Below, piece by piece: positions 22,361-34,055 of a stretch of DNA of 64,000 nucleotides. Origin of the DNA: Eutypella sp. D-1. Its lineage: Eukaryota > Ascomycota > Sordariomycetes > Xylariales > Diatrypaceae. Under the pieces are notes generated by a model. That model did no database searches. It was not told the DNA's origin and was given only the letters and a program-made list of their open reading frames with translations. Position 1 is the stretch's first letter, and the number at the start of each line of letters is the position of its first letter. The DNA lies in the NCBI GenBank assembly GCA_023313575.1, contig JAJTTP010000021.1:434001-498000 (forward strand), in the 5' to 3' direction. The translations under genes were made by a program, and so were the position numbers.

Positions 22361-23850
22361 ATATATAATTTCTTTATACCATCGTTAATCGGTTTCGTTT
22401 CCCTTTTATTATAAAAAATCAAATCCTTTTTTAACCATTCGTTTAATTCGGCTAATAATACCGATTTTTCGTTCCTTATATTAATAACATTCGTATTTTC
22501 GGCAATTAATAAGGTATTTTAAAAAATACGGCGTCCGAGTTTAAATTTTTTAATTAATAAACTCGTCCTAATTACGAAGCTATTATAAATAAATCTTAAA
22601 TCGTTATTTTTTAAAGCGTTACTAAAATCGTTTAACGTAAATACCGTATATTTCTTATAATTTATAATCTTATTATTCCTTAAATTAATTAATTAATTAT
22701 TTTCTTTTTTCTTTTTTTACGAAATAAACTTCCGTAAAAACTTTTTTTTTATCGTTATTAAAATACTTATCTTATTATTATTAACGTTATTATTTTACAG
22801 CGGCTTAAGTTAATCGTTTAACTTTTTATAATTTTTATTAATAAATATTACTATCCGAATATATATAGCGGATTATTCCGAACGTTTTTTTACCGGTAAA
22901 AAATTATTTTCTTTCGGGCATAAATTTCTAATTTATATTTCGTTTAAATCCTTTACATTCTTTTTTAAAATATCCTATTTTGCTATAATTATAATATTTA
23001 ATTTATCGTTTATTTTTTCGTATCATATTAAGTAATATAAGTTTTAATGTTATCCCGTAAAATATATCGGTAAGTTTTTAATCTTAATTCTTATTATTTT
23101 AATATCTTTTAAATCCTTTAAGTATATAATATCCTTTCTTTTTTTATTATTATTTAAATTATTTATTATCGATTTTAATTATTAAAGTAATAAATTTATC
23201 GAAAGCATTTAATTTATTTTATATAATAATTTCATCCTTAACTAAGTTTTTAAATCCTTAATAAAACGTGTTAATAAAAAACTTATTATCGATTTAATCT
23301 GTTTTAATAATAAGTTACTTAAATTACGTAACGTACGTATAAGTTACCCCTTTTTATTTAAAAATTAAAAGTTATTACGTAACGGCTTAGGCTTTATCCG
23401 GATTTTTATAATTAACTTTCACCTTCTCCTCGAAATTTTTATATTTCTCGAAAAAACGTTTAATTTCCGTAAAATTTTTTTTCTTTTTTACCCTTACGAA
23501 AATATTTAAAATAAGTTTAAACCATTAAGTTATCCCCCCGGTAAAACATAATATAATATTAAAAATTTTATTAGTTTCCGTGGTATATACATAACGTTAT
23601 TAATATAAATAAGTTATAGCTATAATAAAAAAAAGTTGCATAAAGGTAATGCCATTATAAGGTCCAAATCTTTTAAACTTAAATTTAATAGGTATAACCT
23701 TTTGGTTCGTAAATATAATTACCGTTTGCTCGATTTATTTAATTTATTCGAGTAATTATTAAATAACTTATTAAAAATCTTAACTTAAAAAAAACATAAT
23801 ATCGGATATTGCTTAAAGCTAATAACATTATTAAATAAAAACTTATAACG

Positions 23851-24282
23851 TATAATAGCTGGTTTATTTTTAACTATTAATCCAATCGAAAGGTTTATAT
23901 TAATAAAAATGCTAAAGTTTTAAGTAATAAATAATTACGTTTAATAATAATAAAAAAAAAGATGCTTTAAATAATTAAATTATATTATAAATTAATAAGT
24001 TTAAAAACTATTTAAAAAAAAGGTAATAAACATAGCTATATACTATTTATATCTTTTATTTTTAATATTAAAATATATGGTTACTGTTAAATCGTTAAGA
24101 TCGTATTCGAGTATAACGATCTAATATCGTTAAAATTATTACCGATTTAACCGATTTTTCCTGGTCGTATGGCGCATATGGCTTACTTTAATGTAGCTAT
24201 CTTTTTCTCCAGAACTTAAGTTAAGGATCTTTTTTTATTGTGTTTAGCCCCATTAGGCCCAATGGCCCGACCGGTCATAACA
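23851..24282 (-). repeat. 5' LTR of the Ty3/gypsy element
   Basis: 432 bp, ending on the plus strand in CCGACCGGTCATAACA directly before ATAAG. Its other end reads TATAATAGCT, a transition-decayed form of TGTGACGGCT. Confidence 0.85.
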
Positions 24283-24292
24283 ATAAGTTAAA

Positions 24293-24628
24293 TGTGACGG
24301 CCGGTTTATTCCTAATTATTAGTCCAGTTAAGGGGTTTATATTAATAAAAATGTTAAAGGTTTTAAATAATTAAATTATATTATAAACTAATAAGCTTAA
24401 AAATTATTTAAAAAAATAATAATAAATATAATTATATATTATTTATATTTTTTATTCTTAATACCGGAATATAATATTAAATGTTAAATCGTTAAGATAA
24501 CTGGTTATCCTTTTTATTACGTAACCTAAATATGGCTTATCTTATTATGGCTATCCCTTTTAATGCCATGGTCAGGGATTGTTTATGTTAATCTTATTTA
24601 AGCCTAATGACCTAGCCAGGTCATAACA
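24293..24628 (-). repeat. Shortened solo LTR, same family as the outer LTR at 15375
   Basis: 336 bp; on the minus strand it begins TGTTATGACCTGGCTAGG and it ends TGTGACGG on the plus strand. It has an internal deletion relative to the other LTRs and only one copy of the hairpin unit that is duplicated in the 15375 copy. The flanks are TTAAA and TATTA, so no target duplication is visible. It lies 10 bp from the right end of the full-length element. Confidence 0.7.
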
Positions 24629-25832
24629 TATTATTATATCGTAACTAACGTTTTTTTTTAAAAAACACGTATTATTTTATTCCTTATAATATTTAATTTT
24701 ATCTTAAGCTAAAATATAGCTTTTAAAATATATATATGCACTTTATTAATAAAACTTAACAGTTTCGGTACGTTTTAATAAATATATAAAATTATAAAAA
24801 TAAAACCGTTAAATTAAATATAAATAAAATATTCGATACGTTAAATAAATATAATTTAATTAACTGCATACAGGTTATAATTATTAATAATAATTTTAAT
24901 TTTTTAATTAAAATGTTTTGGTAATAATTAAAATTTAATATTAATTAAATTAAAAACGTTTTTTACTTTTATTATTTTTTTTATATATTATAATTAATTT
25001 TTAAAAGCTTTTTTAAATTTTTAAAAATATAAATTATTATATAAAATAATATATAAATAAGTAAAAACTTAAACGATAAAAACGATATCGGTAAAATAAA
25101 AATAAAAAGTTTAACTATTAAATTTAATATTATATAATATATATTATTAAAAAAATATATATTACCTTTTTTTATTTTATTATAATCTTATATTAATTGT
25201 TATATTAATCCCCGTATTAATAATAATTTAATTTTAATTATAATAATTAATAATCTATATCAACTTAAACGTAAAATATTAAAAAACGTTTTAAAGAATT
25301 TAATAATAATAATATTAATGCGAATAATTATCTTTCGTAAAATTATAAAAACGTTTATTAATAAATAAAAGCTAAATAGATTATTTATAATAATTAAATT
25401 AATATAATATTAATTTAATTATATAATAAATATTATAAAGATTTTTATCGTATTAATTAATTTATTTAATTTGTTAATAAAAATTAATTTTAATTATATT
25501 TTATTAAGTTATAAATTTATTATATGTTATTTTAATAACTATTAATAATAATTTACCGTATTTAATTAAAAAAGCGATTTTAATAATAACTTATAATTAA
25601 AAACATTAAATATAATTATTAACGTTATAACCGTAAAAGCGCGTGATTATATTAAAACGGTTTTATAAAATTACGGCCGTTTTTTTATTATAGCTATATT
25701 ATTTTATTTTATATATAACTTTATAATAAAGGCTTATTTCCGAAGTTAAAATTAATAATTATTTAAATAAAATAATAATAATTATAATATAAAAAATACG
25801 GTAAATTATTTAAAAATAGCTTATAAACTGTA

Positions 25833-26247
25833 TGTTATGGCCTGACTAGGCCAAGTGGGGGCTGGTAACCTTATTCGTTAGCGGTACTGCCGGAAAAATA
25901 AAGACGTAAGCCAGCCATATTTAACAAGCCATAAAAAGAGCCATACATGGATCCGTTATAATCTATAAATCTAAAGGTATTAGTTAAATCCGTTACGATT
26001 TAAAAATTTAACATAATTACATATTCTAATATTAAGAATAAAGGATATAAATAATATATAATTACGTTTATTATTTTTTTTTTAAATAATTTTTAAGCTT
26101 ATTAGCTTATAATATAATTTAATTACTTAAAGTACCTTTCTTTTTATTATTACCAGATATAATTACTTATTACTTAAAACCCTTAGCACTCCTGCTAACA
26201 TAGATCCCTCGATTGGACTAATAATTAGGAATAGACCAGCCGTCACA
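25833..26247 (+). repeat. Solo LTR (TGTTATGGCCTGACTAGG family), plus orientation
   Basis: 415 bp from TGTTATGGCCTGACTAGG to CCAGCCGTCACA, flanked by CTGTA at 25828-25832 and 26248-26252. It is the inverted partner of the 21947-22360 copy. Confidence 0.8.
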
Positions 26248-26351
26248 CTGTATTATATTAAATTTTATAATAATATCGATAAGTTTTACCGGTATAAAAT
26301 CGTTATTAAAATAAGCTTTAATAAAATTATTTTAAATAATTAAAACTTTAA

Positions 26352-26782
26352 TGTTATAACCGGTCGGACCATTAGGCCGAGTGGGGCTAACATAATAAAA
26401 AAAGATCCCTAACTTTAGTTCTGGCGAAAAAGACAGCCATACTAAAGTAAACCACATACGCCACATAACCAGGAAGGATCGGTTAGATCGGTAATAATCT
26501 TAACGATGTTAAAGCATTATATTCGGATACGATCTTAATAATTTAATAATAATTATATATTTTAATATTAAAAATAAAGGATATAAATAATATATAATTA
26601 TATTTATTACTTTTTTTTAAATAGTTTTTAAGTTTATTAATTTATAATATAATTTAATTACTTAAAGCACTTTTTTTATTATTATTATTAAACGTAACTA
26701 CTTATTACTTAAAACCCTTAACACTTTTATTAACATAAACCCCTCGATTGGACTAATAATTAGGAATAAACCGGCCGTTACA
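26352..26782 (+). repeat. Solo LTR (TGTTATGACCGGTCGGG family), plus orientation, no target duplication
   Basis: 431 bp beginning TGTTATAACCGGTCGGACC and ending CCGGCCGTTACA. The flanks TTTAA and CCGTA do not match, which suggests that it formed by recombination between different copies or lost a flank. Confidence 0.7.
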
Positions 26783-28671
26783 CCGTATTAATCGTTTATA
26801 AGTAATAAAATTATGTTCTTTAAATATAAAAATAAATTATTATTGCCGGGTAACCCGGTAAAACGACGTAAAATTAAAGATTAGTTATATAATTTAATAA
26901 TTAAACGAAATTAATCGAGAAAACGTAAACGATTATAAAAGTTAAATAATGCCGAAATAAAACTAAATAAAATAAAGCTAATTTATTTATAATAAAAAAG
27001 TAAAAAGATTAAAAATATACGATTATAAATTATAAAGTTAAAAAGTTTTAATATATTTAATATTATAATATCGTATTAATTATCGTATTAATATAATATA
27101 ATTATAAAGAAAATAAATATTTATAATAATTTACGGTTTAATATAAAATTGTTTTAATTATACGTATTAAAATAACCGATAAATAAAAAGATAAAGATAT
27201 AAATAATATAAAAAATATATTTAATAATTTAAAACGCCGTTTTAAAACATAATAAATTTTAAACCCTTTTTAATATAATTAAGTTCGTAATAAAAGATAT
27301 AAAATAATTATTTATCGTTAAATTAAAATTTTTTTTAAAACTATTTATAAATAAAATTAATTAAATTCGTTAATAAATTCGAATCGTAAATTATTTACTT
27401 ATTATTTTTAATTTAAATATATTAATAATTTTAAATCTTTAATAATATTTTTAATCGTTTAAAAATTATAAATAATAAGTATTTAAAAATAAAGTATATA
27501 ATTATTTAAAATATTTTATTAATTACGTAATTAAAATAATTAAAGATTTAATTATTTAAAATTTAAATAAATTTATATTAAATTAATATAACGATTAATA
27601 TAATTTTAATATTAATATTTATTTATAAAAAATAAAGTATATTAATTATCGAAAATAAAAATTAACGTTATAAGCCTTTATTTAAATATTAATAAATAAA
27701 ACTTTTAATAATTTAATCCTGTTTAAAAAAATACGTAATTAAATATTTTAAAAGTAAAATTAAAAACGATAGCATTTTTTTACTAATTTATAATATTTTT
27801 ATTTAAAATAATATATTATTTTAATTTAACGCATTTTTTTATTTAAAAATTTATTTTTTTAAGCTTTATAATAACGTTAAAATATAAAATAAGTAAAAAT
27901 TATATATATTACTTATGTTAATTAACGTATTAATTAATATATTAATATAAAACTTTATAAATATCGGTATTATAAAAAATAAACGTTTTATTTATACTTT
28001 TTAATAAAAGATATTTTAAATATACCGATAATAAACGGGATAATTTATAAAATTATAAATCAAAGTTATAATATTTACAGTACCGAATTTAATAAATTAA
28101 ATACGTTAATTATAACTTATTTTAATACTTTTTAATTCGAAAGTAAAAAAATCGACCGTTTATATAATGCATTCGGTAGCTTTAAAATATTTTAATAAAA
28201 AAAGATTATTACTTTTTTAACTTTATTTATAACTTTTAATAAAATGCTTTTTTTTTATATTATAATAAAATATAATACGTTTTATTTTATAAAAATATTT
28301 AAATGTAATAATAATAATAAAAAACGTAAAAAGAAAATTTAAATAAAAACGTTATACGTTATAAATAAAAACATATAATTATAATATATTATTAATAAAT
28401 TTAATTTTATAACGTATTTTAATTATTTAAATATCCCGTATATATAACGTAATAATAAATAAAGTAAAAAAAAAAAAACTTTATAAATACTTATAAATGC
28501 GTTGAAAAATTTATAAATAATTATAAATAAATAAAAAATAACTTATAAGCATTTATAAGTTTTTTTAACGTATTTATAAATACTTATAAGTAAAAAATAG
28601 GTACTTACTAAAACCTATAAGAGTAGATGGGTAAAAAAAAATCCGTGGGTGGGTGGGTAATTTAAGGCATA
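26783..28671. mobile_element. Right part of the transposon shell, unidentified
   Basis: AT-rich sequence outside any LTR, assigned to the founding insertion. I could not read a transposase from it in any frame because stops are too dense. The last about 180 bp resemble, in inverted orientation, the first about 130 bp of the island. Confidence 0.4.
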
Positions 28672-28681
28672 ATCGTGCATA
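28672..28681. repeat. Right copy of the 10-bp direct repeat flanking the island
   Basis: Sequence ATCGTGCATA, identical to 13910-13919. Normal composition resumes immediately after it. Confidence 0.7.
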
Positions 28682-31106
28682 CCATGGACGTGCATGATAA
28701 TACCCGGCGGGTCCTATGAAGGGCAATAGCCTTTACCCGCATTTCCAGCGTCCTCGCTAAGTCTTAGCAGCCAACAGTCGACCGTTTTACAGAACACCCC
28801 TGCCCCCAGCAATTCAAGCTATTAACCTTCGCAACTCCAAGTTGTAGAGTAAAATTCAGAAGAATATAGGATGCCTAATTCTATCTATATCTTGAATCTA
28901 GCTACTGAGTATTTTGGAAGGTAAGAAACTCACCTATATCGTTGATCATTCTATGTTTCACGCACGAGGTACATCAATTGCCGACGTGGGAAGCTGGCCC
29001 ATGCATTCCGTCCTGCCCTTTTCAGCTCCATCATCTCGTTCAGAGCGGATACATCCGAGCATTGAGCTCACAGTCCCTGTAGCCGGGTCGATCGCATTTG
29101 ATGAGAAACGAAGCGATCTAATGCATAGAATACGACGTGGTTTGCGTGTCTTCATCCTCGGTCCCGAGATCTCAAGATCCTTGTTGACTGTGGTTACTAC
29201 CTTGATACTTATCTTTTCCCCCTTGCTTTTCTGTTAACGCCTTTTCTACACACCAGAGTAGCAAATCGATTCCTCGTCTACACAATTACAGTCTAGTATT
29301 TTGAACCATAATTGCAACGTAATTACGATGCGACTTTCGCTCCCCTTGACATGGATCTGGGCCGGGCCTTCACATTACCTACCAGGCGCTTCAGGAATCA
29401 ATCCCGCATACTCCGTAAGTGCCTGGGCATTAAAGGCATCAAACGTAACTCAACGTCATAACATACGAATATACAAATCGACGCCTAGCACCCACTGCAT
29501 GATAACACTTGATATGGTAGTCGAGTAAAGCTGCAGCTCGCGTATTCATTCAGTGTAGGCTATCTTCTTGCTACAGGGTGAAAGGCAACGTTCACGAAGT
29601 CATAGGTAGGGATAAGATTCGATGTATGAGTATGTTGCTTTCGCAAATCATTATTCAGTCTTAGTCCATCAACGATCAATATCGCGATCGTAGTATAATT
29701 GTCCACCCCCATGGCAAAGATGACCACGACCCTAATAACCACCATGTAACGCCGATCCGTATATGCATATACTGGGTGAATTCGCTCATGTAAGTGTGAC
29801 CTTCACCCGTTCAGATTCCTCCTCTACTCCCCCGACCGTGGTGTCTTAAAGGACCTCTACCCCCGAGAAGTGTCGGTCGAGACTATCTTCTTTCTTGGAG
29901 ATGTACGCGATGGTTCCGGCAACTGTCCCACTTCGTTAGTTTCCTGACGCTTTCGCTTCAACGGACTGTGTTGTCGGGCTTTGATGGAAGGTGGAGGTAT
30001 TCACGTACTAGTCGCGAAGGGCAGTAGAATCGCGAGCATGCGGGGGTTGTGGGCTGTAGTCCTAGCCGCCGCCGCGACGGCTGCCCGAGGAACGGCGTTG
30101 TGGATGCCGCCCGGCGCCGCTGCAAATCTAGCTAAGTGCGGCAGTTCTGATACGATAGCAGTCTGAAGCATTATTTAAAAAGTAGTCGTTTTTTATACAG
30201 AGTTGTTCTCTGAAATCTGCGTCTGTGTATTTCGATGATATTGTTTAAGAATGTTGGAAATAGATTCTTCCCTTCACATTCGAGTGCGAGGTCCGATGGA
30301 CTTATTATTATACCCAAATGATGTGTTTGCTCTCCGGCGCAATACCCGTTATCGTATCGTTGTCATATCGTCATATCCTCATTGTCATATGATGCAAGGG
30401 TTCGGGGCTCTCCGATCGGCTACTTTCTGCGTAGTGCGTCCCCGGATTTCCCCACCAAACCCACGCAACCCCCTAGCACATGACCTAGTATCGCTCCATT
30501 CCGCCGATTTCGAATTCGGCTACTTCCCCCCGCTGGACCGTTTGCGCCCTAACCACCAACTAAATTGATACTCGATACATGCCTAAAATGACATTTCGTA
30601 CCAACCGCGGACCATTGACTACTGTGTAGTCCTACAGTTTTTGGAGGCCAGCTGCAACCGTCTTCACAGTTGTACATTTTTGTTGCTTATCACATGACTT
30701 CTGCGAGCTCCACATTTACCCCTATCTTGTCACCATTGTCCCCTTTTCCAACACCACCTATCGGTAGCAAAGACCATCCAGACACTGTCGAATCCGAACC
30801 AATTTCGACTGCAAGGTAACAACAGCTGCTTAAATGTATAACGAACCAGCTTGAGGCTCTGAGATGTAGTTGTCTACGTCCGCAAAGCCTAGGTGCTGTA
30901 TTTGTCCATCGCTTGGGAACTTGTTGGCGAGGTGAGGAGGCATTTTCACCACACCCCATCTTAATTTTCGTCTAGTAAGCGCCTCTAGGCTCCGTCTGGA
31001 TTCTTCATACTGTAGGCCTGCATCTTGGTGTTCGTCTGTCGGGTTGGAGTGTCCGTTTCCTAGCGCTGTTAGAACTTCATTTGGTGTAGGGCTTGGCGCT
31101 ATTTCT
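28682..31106. other. Gene-poor flank right of the island
   Basis: Composition is normal again. Frames at 28914-29237, 29301-29528, 30251-30568 and 30690-30959 show no recognisable domain and probably do not encode proteins. One small frame with a signal-like start is listed separately at 30038. Confidence 0.4.
30038..30166 (+). CDS. Possible small secreted peptide or first exon (weak)
   Basis: A 42-codon frame starts MRGLWAVVLAAAATAARGTA, a convincing signal-peptide shape, then gives a short Ala/Gly/Pro-rich stretch with one Cys before TGA. The local DNA is GC-richer than its surroundings. It could be the first exon of a secreted-protein gene whose remainder is lost or unrecognised, or chance. 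I see no partner exon downstream. Confidence 0.22.
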   Translation: MRGLWAVVLAAAATAARGTALWMPPGAAANLAKCGSSDTIAV

Positions 31107-33446
31107 TCAAAAATGTCTTTTGGTGGCGGTAGCAGTGGTACTAACTATTCCTCTTTTATAGTAACCAGACTTACCTTGTGGTATTGCAGTTGCGTTAACG
31201 TGGCACGCAGCAGATAGAACTAATGAGTTGGCCCCTCCAGGGATCATACCGGTTTGGAAACACCGGAGACTGAGTATAGCGGCCAATAACACCAAAGTCG
31301 AGCTCATTATCAGAAAGGTGAGAATAGCTGGTGTAGAGTAACCGACACCTGTCTTTGCGTTGTCAAAGAGAAGAATATCACTTTGATTATTCTCGAGCTC
31401 CGGCCAAAATCCTAGACTAGTTAGATGTGCAGGTACTGGAGGAATACAGAAACCGCATCTTACCGCCTTCAAATATATACAGGAAAATGGCGTTTGATAC
31501 AATCCAATGAAGCAATGCACTTAGGATAAAAAAGGGGACACTAAATGTGTACGGTAGTTGTAGCCTATAGCTTGAGACTTGCTCGCCAACAGGGTATGAT
31601 ACTCGTAGAGGATTGTGAGATTGCGCAAAAGAATGCCACTCACGCTCCACTTGAAATCGTGTGAAAAACGAATTGAATGAGAAATAAGCAAATGATAAAA
31701 TAAGTTGTGGCAGGTTGGCGAGGAGCAGAGGGCGGATATGTCCATGGAGTTGTGGATCTTCGATCGCAAGCCCTAATTTATCTGATTTTCCAAATGTTCC
31801 TTTACTACAGACGGTGAGTATGAGTTCATTTAGGAAATCATATATGCTTGTATGATGTTGAATCATACCATAGGCATCGCGCCAAATCAAAGGTTTGTCA
31901 CATACAAGCTGTTTTGATTTATAGAATATGATTGGATCGTGCAAATCAATAGGGTTATAAGGGATGAGGCCCAAAGGGCAGATGTTTGACCCCGTACAGA
32001 TCTAGGAACGATAGCAATAAACCGAGGGTCCGGATCTATCCATCGTCTGGGGGTCAGAGTAGATGTGAGATCAGTATGCGCTGCAACCTGAGGCCATGGT
32101 CTCCGAGGCTTGTACTCCAGTCTGTAACTATCTAGATATCCAAGAGAGCTCAGACCAGTAGTGATCATATCGGGATTTGAAATAAAAGAAGTCAAGGCAT
32201 CACCTGACGTAATAAGTGATGTATGAGGTAGGCGTAGGACCACGATAGTGCAGCACGTGACTTTGACGATTATGCACAGTATAACGACCAGGATTAATGG
32301 ATTTGATAATCCTATCTTGCATTTATATGTGAATGGCTGTGCCTGGCAGTATCTCACTTTTAGTTTATTTAGAATATTATGGGTGTAGTTATCGTAGTAA
32401 TTAATCAGTCGGGATCGAAAATCAATGGTCCAATCCGAGTCCGATGGCAATTCATCGTTTGTCGAAATAAGGCCAGAACCTAAACCAAGTGCGTTGGCAC
32501 AGGAATGTATGCAGTTTCCATCCATCGAGGTCATGGTTATAGAACAATGTGTGGAATACCATAGCGGATTCGTCTCATCTGGAGGCACCAATCGGTCCTG
32601 AATGATCGGGTTGTAGCTTATATACCCAGGGTCGTATATTTCAGACGGCATCCACCCCGAAGCGTCTGATGTTCCAGGCTCTATGACGAGCACGACGTCC
32701 CGATACCTAGTTCTTGGTGCGCAGGTCCGATACTCCAACAAGCATTCTTTTGGTTCGAGCTTGTCCCAACTTTTCGCGTCCCTTGCTGTCTTTCTTAGTG
32801 ACTGAACGACCTCTGATGAATGATTGTAATAATCAGCCAGTGCAACGTCATCTCCATAAGTACTATCGAACCAGGAGGCCGAGTGAAACTGAAGTCCAGG
32901 GGAGCCAGCAGCAGCTAAACTCGAGCCTGGTGGGAAGAACGCCCTGTTCTGCGTAAAGGCTTCAGTTGCAATGGTAAGGCTCCAGTCGGCGCCTTGGAAG
33001 ACAGTCTCAAAGATGGAACTATTGAAGAAGAGATGAATGGGAACAGAACTAAAAAATAGCAAGACCCAGCAAGTTATCTTAAAGGGCGATAAGAATCGTA
33101 AGTTTTTAGTGGATGGCACACCAATCTCGAGGGACCGTAGATTTGCGTGAGCTTTGTCTATCTCAGTACGGGATGGTGCGTTAAGTAGTTGCATAAAGAA
33201 ATTGGACGAAGCAAGGACTGCAGTGGATATTATATTAAGTATCAGATGAAGTATCATGCTGATCTTGGACGATTTCTTGCAATGGCCTTCGAAAATTATA
33301 CTAGATTGGGTGATAGAAGTGCCCGGTTGTGATACGCTGATGATCAGGGAAATCATCAGGAACACTCCACATAAGGATGCCACAGCAATGTTGAGCGTTC
33401 CAGTCCGGCGCCACTTCTGGTCTGAAAGCAATCGCTCTGGCAACAT
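31107..33446 (-). pseudogene. DUF6536 multi-pass membrane protein gene with unresolved frame junctions (possibly decaying)
   Basis: The first part (31887-33446, 519 codons) begins MLPERLLSDQKWRRTG and shows the DUF6536 layout: QKWRRTGTLN then a membrane helix, YEGSC-like FEGHC, LHLILNIISTAVLASSNFFM, LNAPSRTEIDKAHA, LEIGVPSTKNL and further helices. The C-terminal third continues in another frame from about 31974 (LLLANLPQLILSFAYFSFN, EWHSFAQSHNPLRVSYP, LQLPY, LHWIVSN) and then in a third frame from about 31470 (TGVGYSTPAIL, GANSLVLSAACH). The first junction could be an intron (donor GTACGG, acceptor AAACAG), but that would remove a predicted helix. The second would need a 28-bp intron. A frameshifted gene is therefore at least as likely. 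The family is fungal, with no known function. Confidence 0.6.
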
Positions 33447-34055
33447 AGTGATCGGGTTTTCAGTCCTCGAGTGTGTGCTTTGGTATTACGGCAAGGGTTG
33501 ATGAGGGAGCTTAAGGGGAGACGCCCCTGGATTGGATGTTCTTAAAAGTTGGCATATATGTCTGAACACATTGGGTCGCTTGCAAGGCTTTGTACAGTGG
33601 CCATTTTTAGCTTAAGAGCTGATGAGACTCTGCTGTGGTACTCGGGCTATGGTAGCCTGTACTTTCTCGTATTATTTGTAGGTGGCGTTTCTGTCCAACA
33701 GTTGCATTGTTTATTTTTAACTAAATATGCCTTGGTAACACTCCAGGGAGCGCTTAAGGGCCCAAAGTTCCGTGTAAGGCACAGCGCAAGCCTCAGGCAA
33801 TGCCTGCAGACGCCTCCACGCCGAAACGAGATTAGAAGCAGGCTATGAAGTAATCTATCATCACCTCAGTTTTGGTGGCATTCCAAAATTGTTGCACAAC
33901 GTGTGATGTCTTGTCAGTGGATTTTGAAAAGATATATTGGCGACGTTCACTAAAAACCAACCTACACTAATGCCCTTTTTTCCATTATGCCGCCGAGATT
34001 TGAAGGAACTCTAAAATTATCGACATTAATCTAGACAACCATTTCGAGCCGTACA
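33447..34055. other. Intergenic, divergent promoter region
   Basis: This stretch lies between the DUF6536 start (minus) and the small membrane-protein candidate (plus). A 99-codon frame at 33549-33848 is not supported by any feature. Confidence 0.4.

Larger units (their letters stand above)
16983..24282 (-). mobile_element. Ty3/gypsy LTR retrotransposon, near full length, RIP-inactivated
   Basis: A 7.3-kb element read on the minus strand. Its 5' LTR is 23851-24282 and its 3' LTR 16983-17414, both 432 bp, and ATAAG lies directly outside each end (16978-16982 and 24283-24287). A purine-rich tract (AGAAAGGGAGAGAT on the minus strand) sits just inside the 3' LTR. Internal fossils run reverse transcriptase then integrase, the Ty3/gypsy gene order. 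Every pol frame is full of stops, with AT-directed changes. A solo LTR of a sister family (21947-22360) has inserted into the upstream, presumably gag-side, region. The element cannot move by itself. Confidence 0.85.
13910..28681. mobile_element. Nested, RIP-like AT-rich transposon island bounded by a 10-bp direct repeat
   Basis: About 14.8 kb of A/T-dominated sequence lying abruptly between normal DNA. The 10-mer ATCGTGCATA is present at both edges (13910-13919 and 28672-28681), as expected of one founding insertion with a target-site duplication. The outer about 150 bp at each end are related in inverted orientation: each has a T run followed by ACCCAT, then ATTTATAAAT-type blocks around AAAAAACTTATAAAT (left about 13960-14045, right about 28490-28640). 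Nested in the shell are a Ty3/gypsy element and several solo LTRs, listed separately. Removing them leaves roughly 5.4 kb, a sensible size for a DNA transposon. The superfamily is not settled: hAT (8-bp duplication) or a Mutator-like element (9-11 bp) are candidates. No intact gene remains inside. Confidence 0.75.

Noticed and set aside
23851..26782. CRISPR-like or segmental direct repeats
   Set aside because: The repeated blocks are 330-430 bp LTRs with TG..CA ends and target duplications, not short repeats with spacers.
28914..29237. 107-codon plus-strand frame
   Set aside because: It has a hydrophobic end but no signal sequence, no family resemblance, and an opposing frame of similar quality; support is insufficient.
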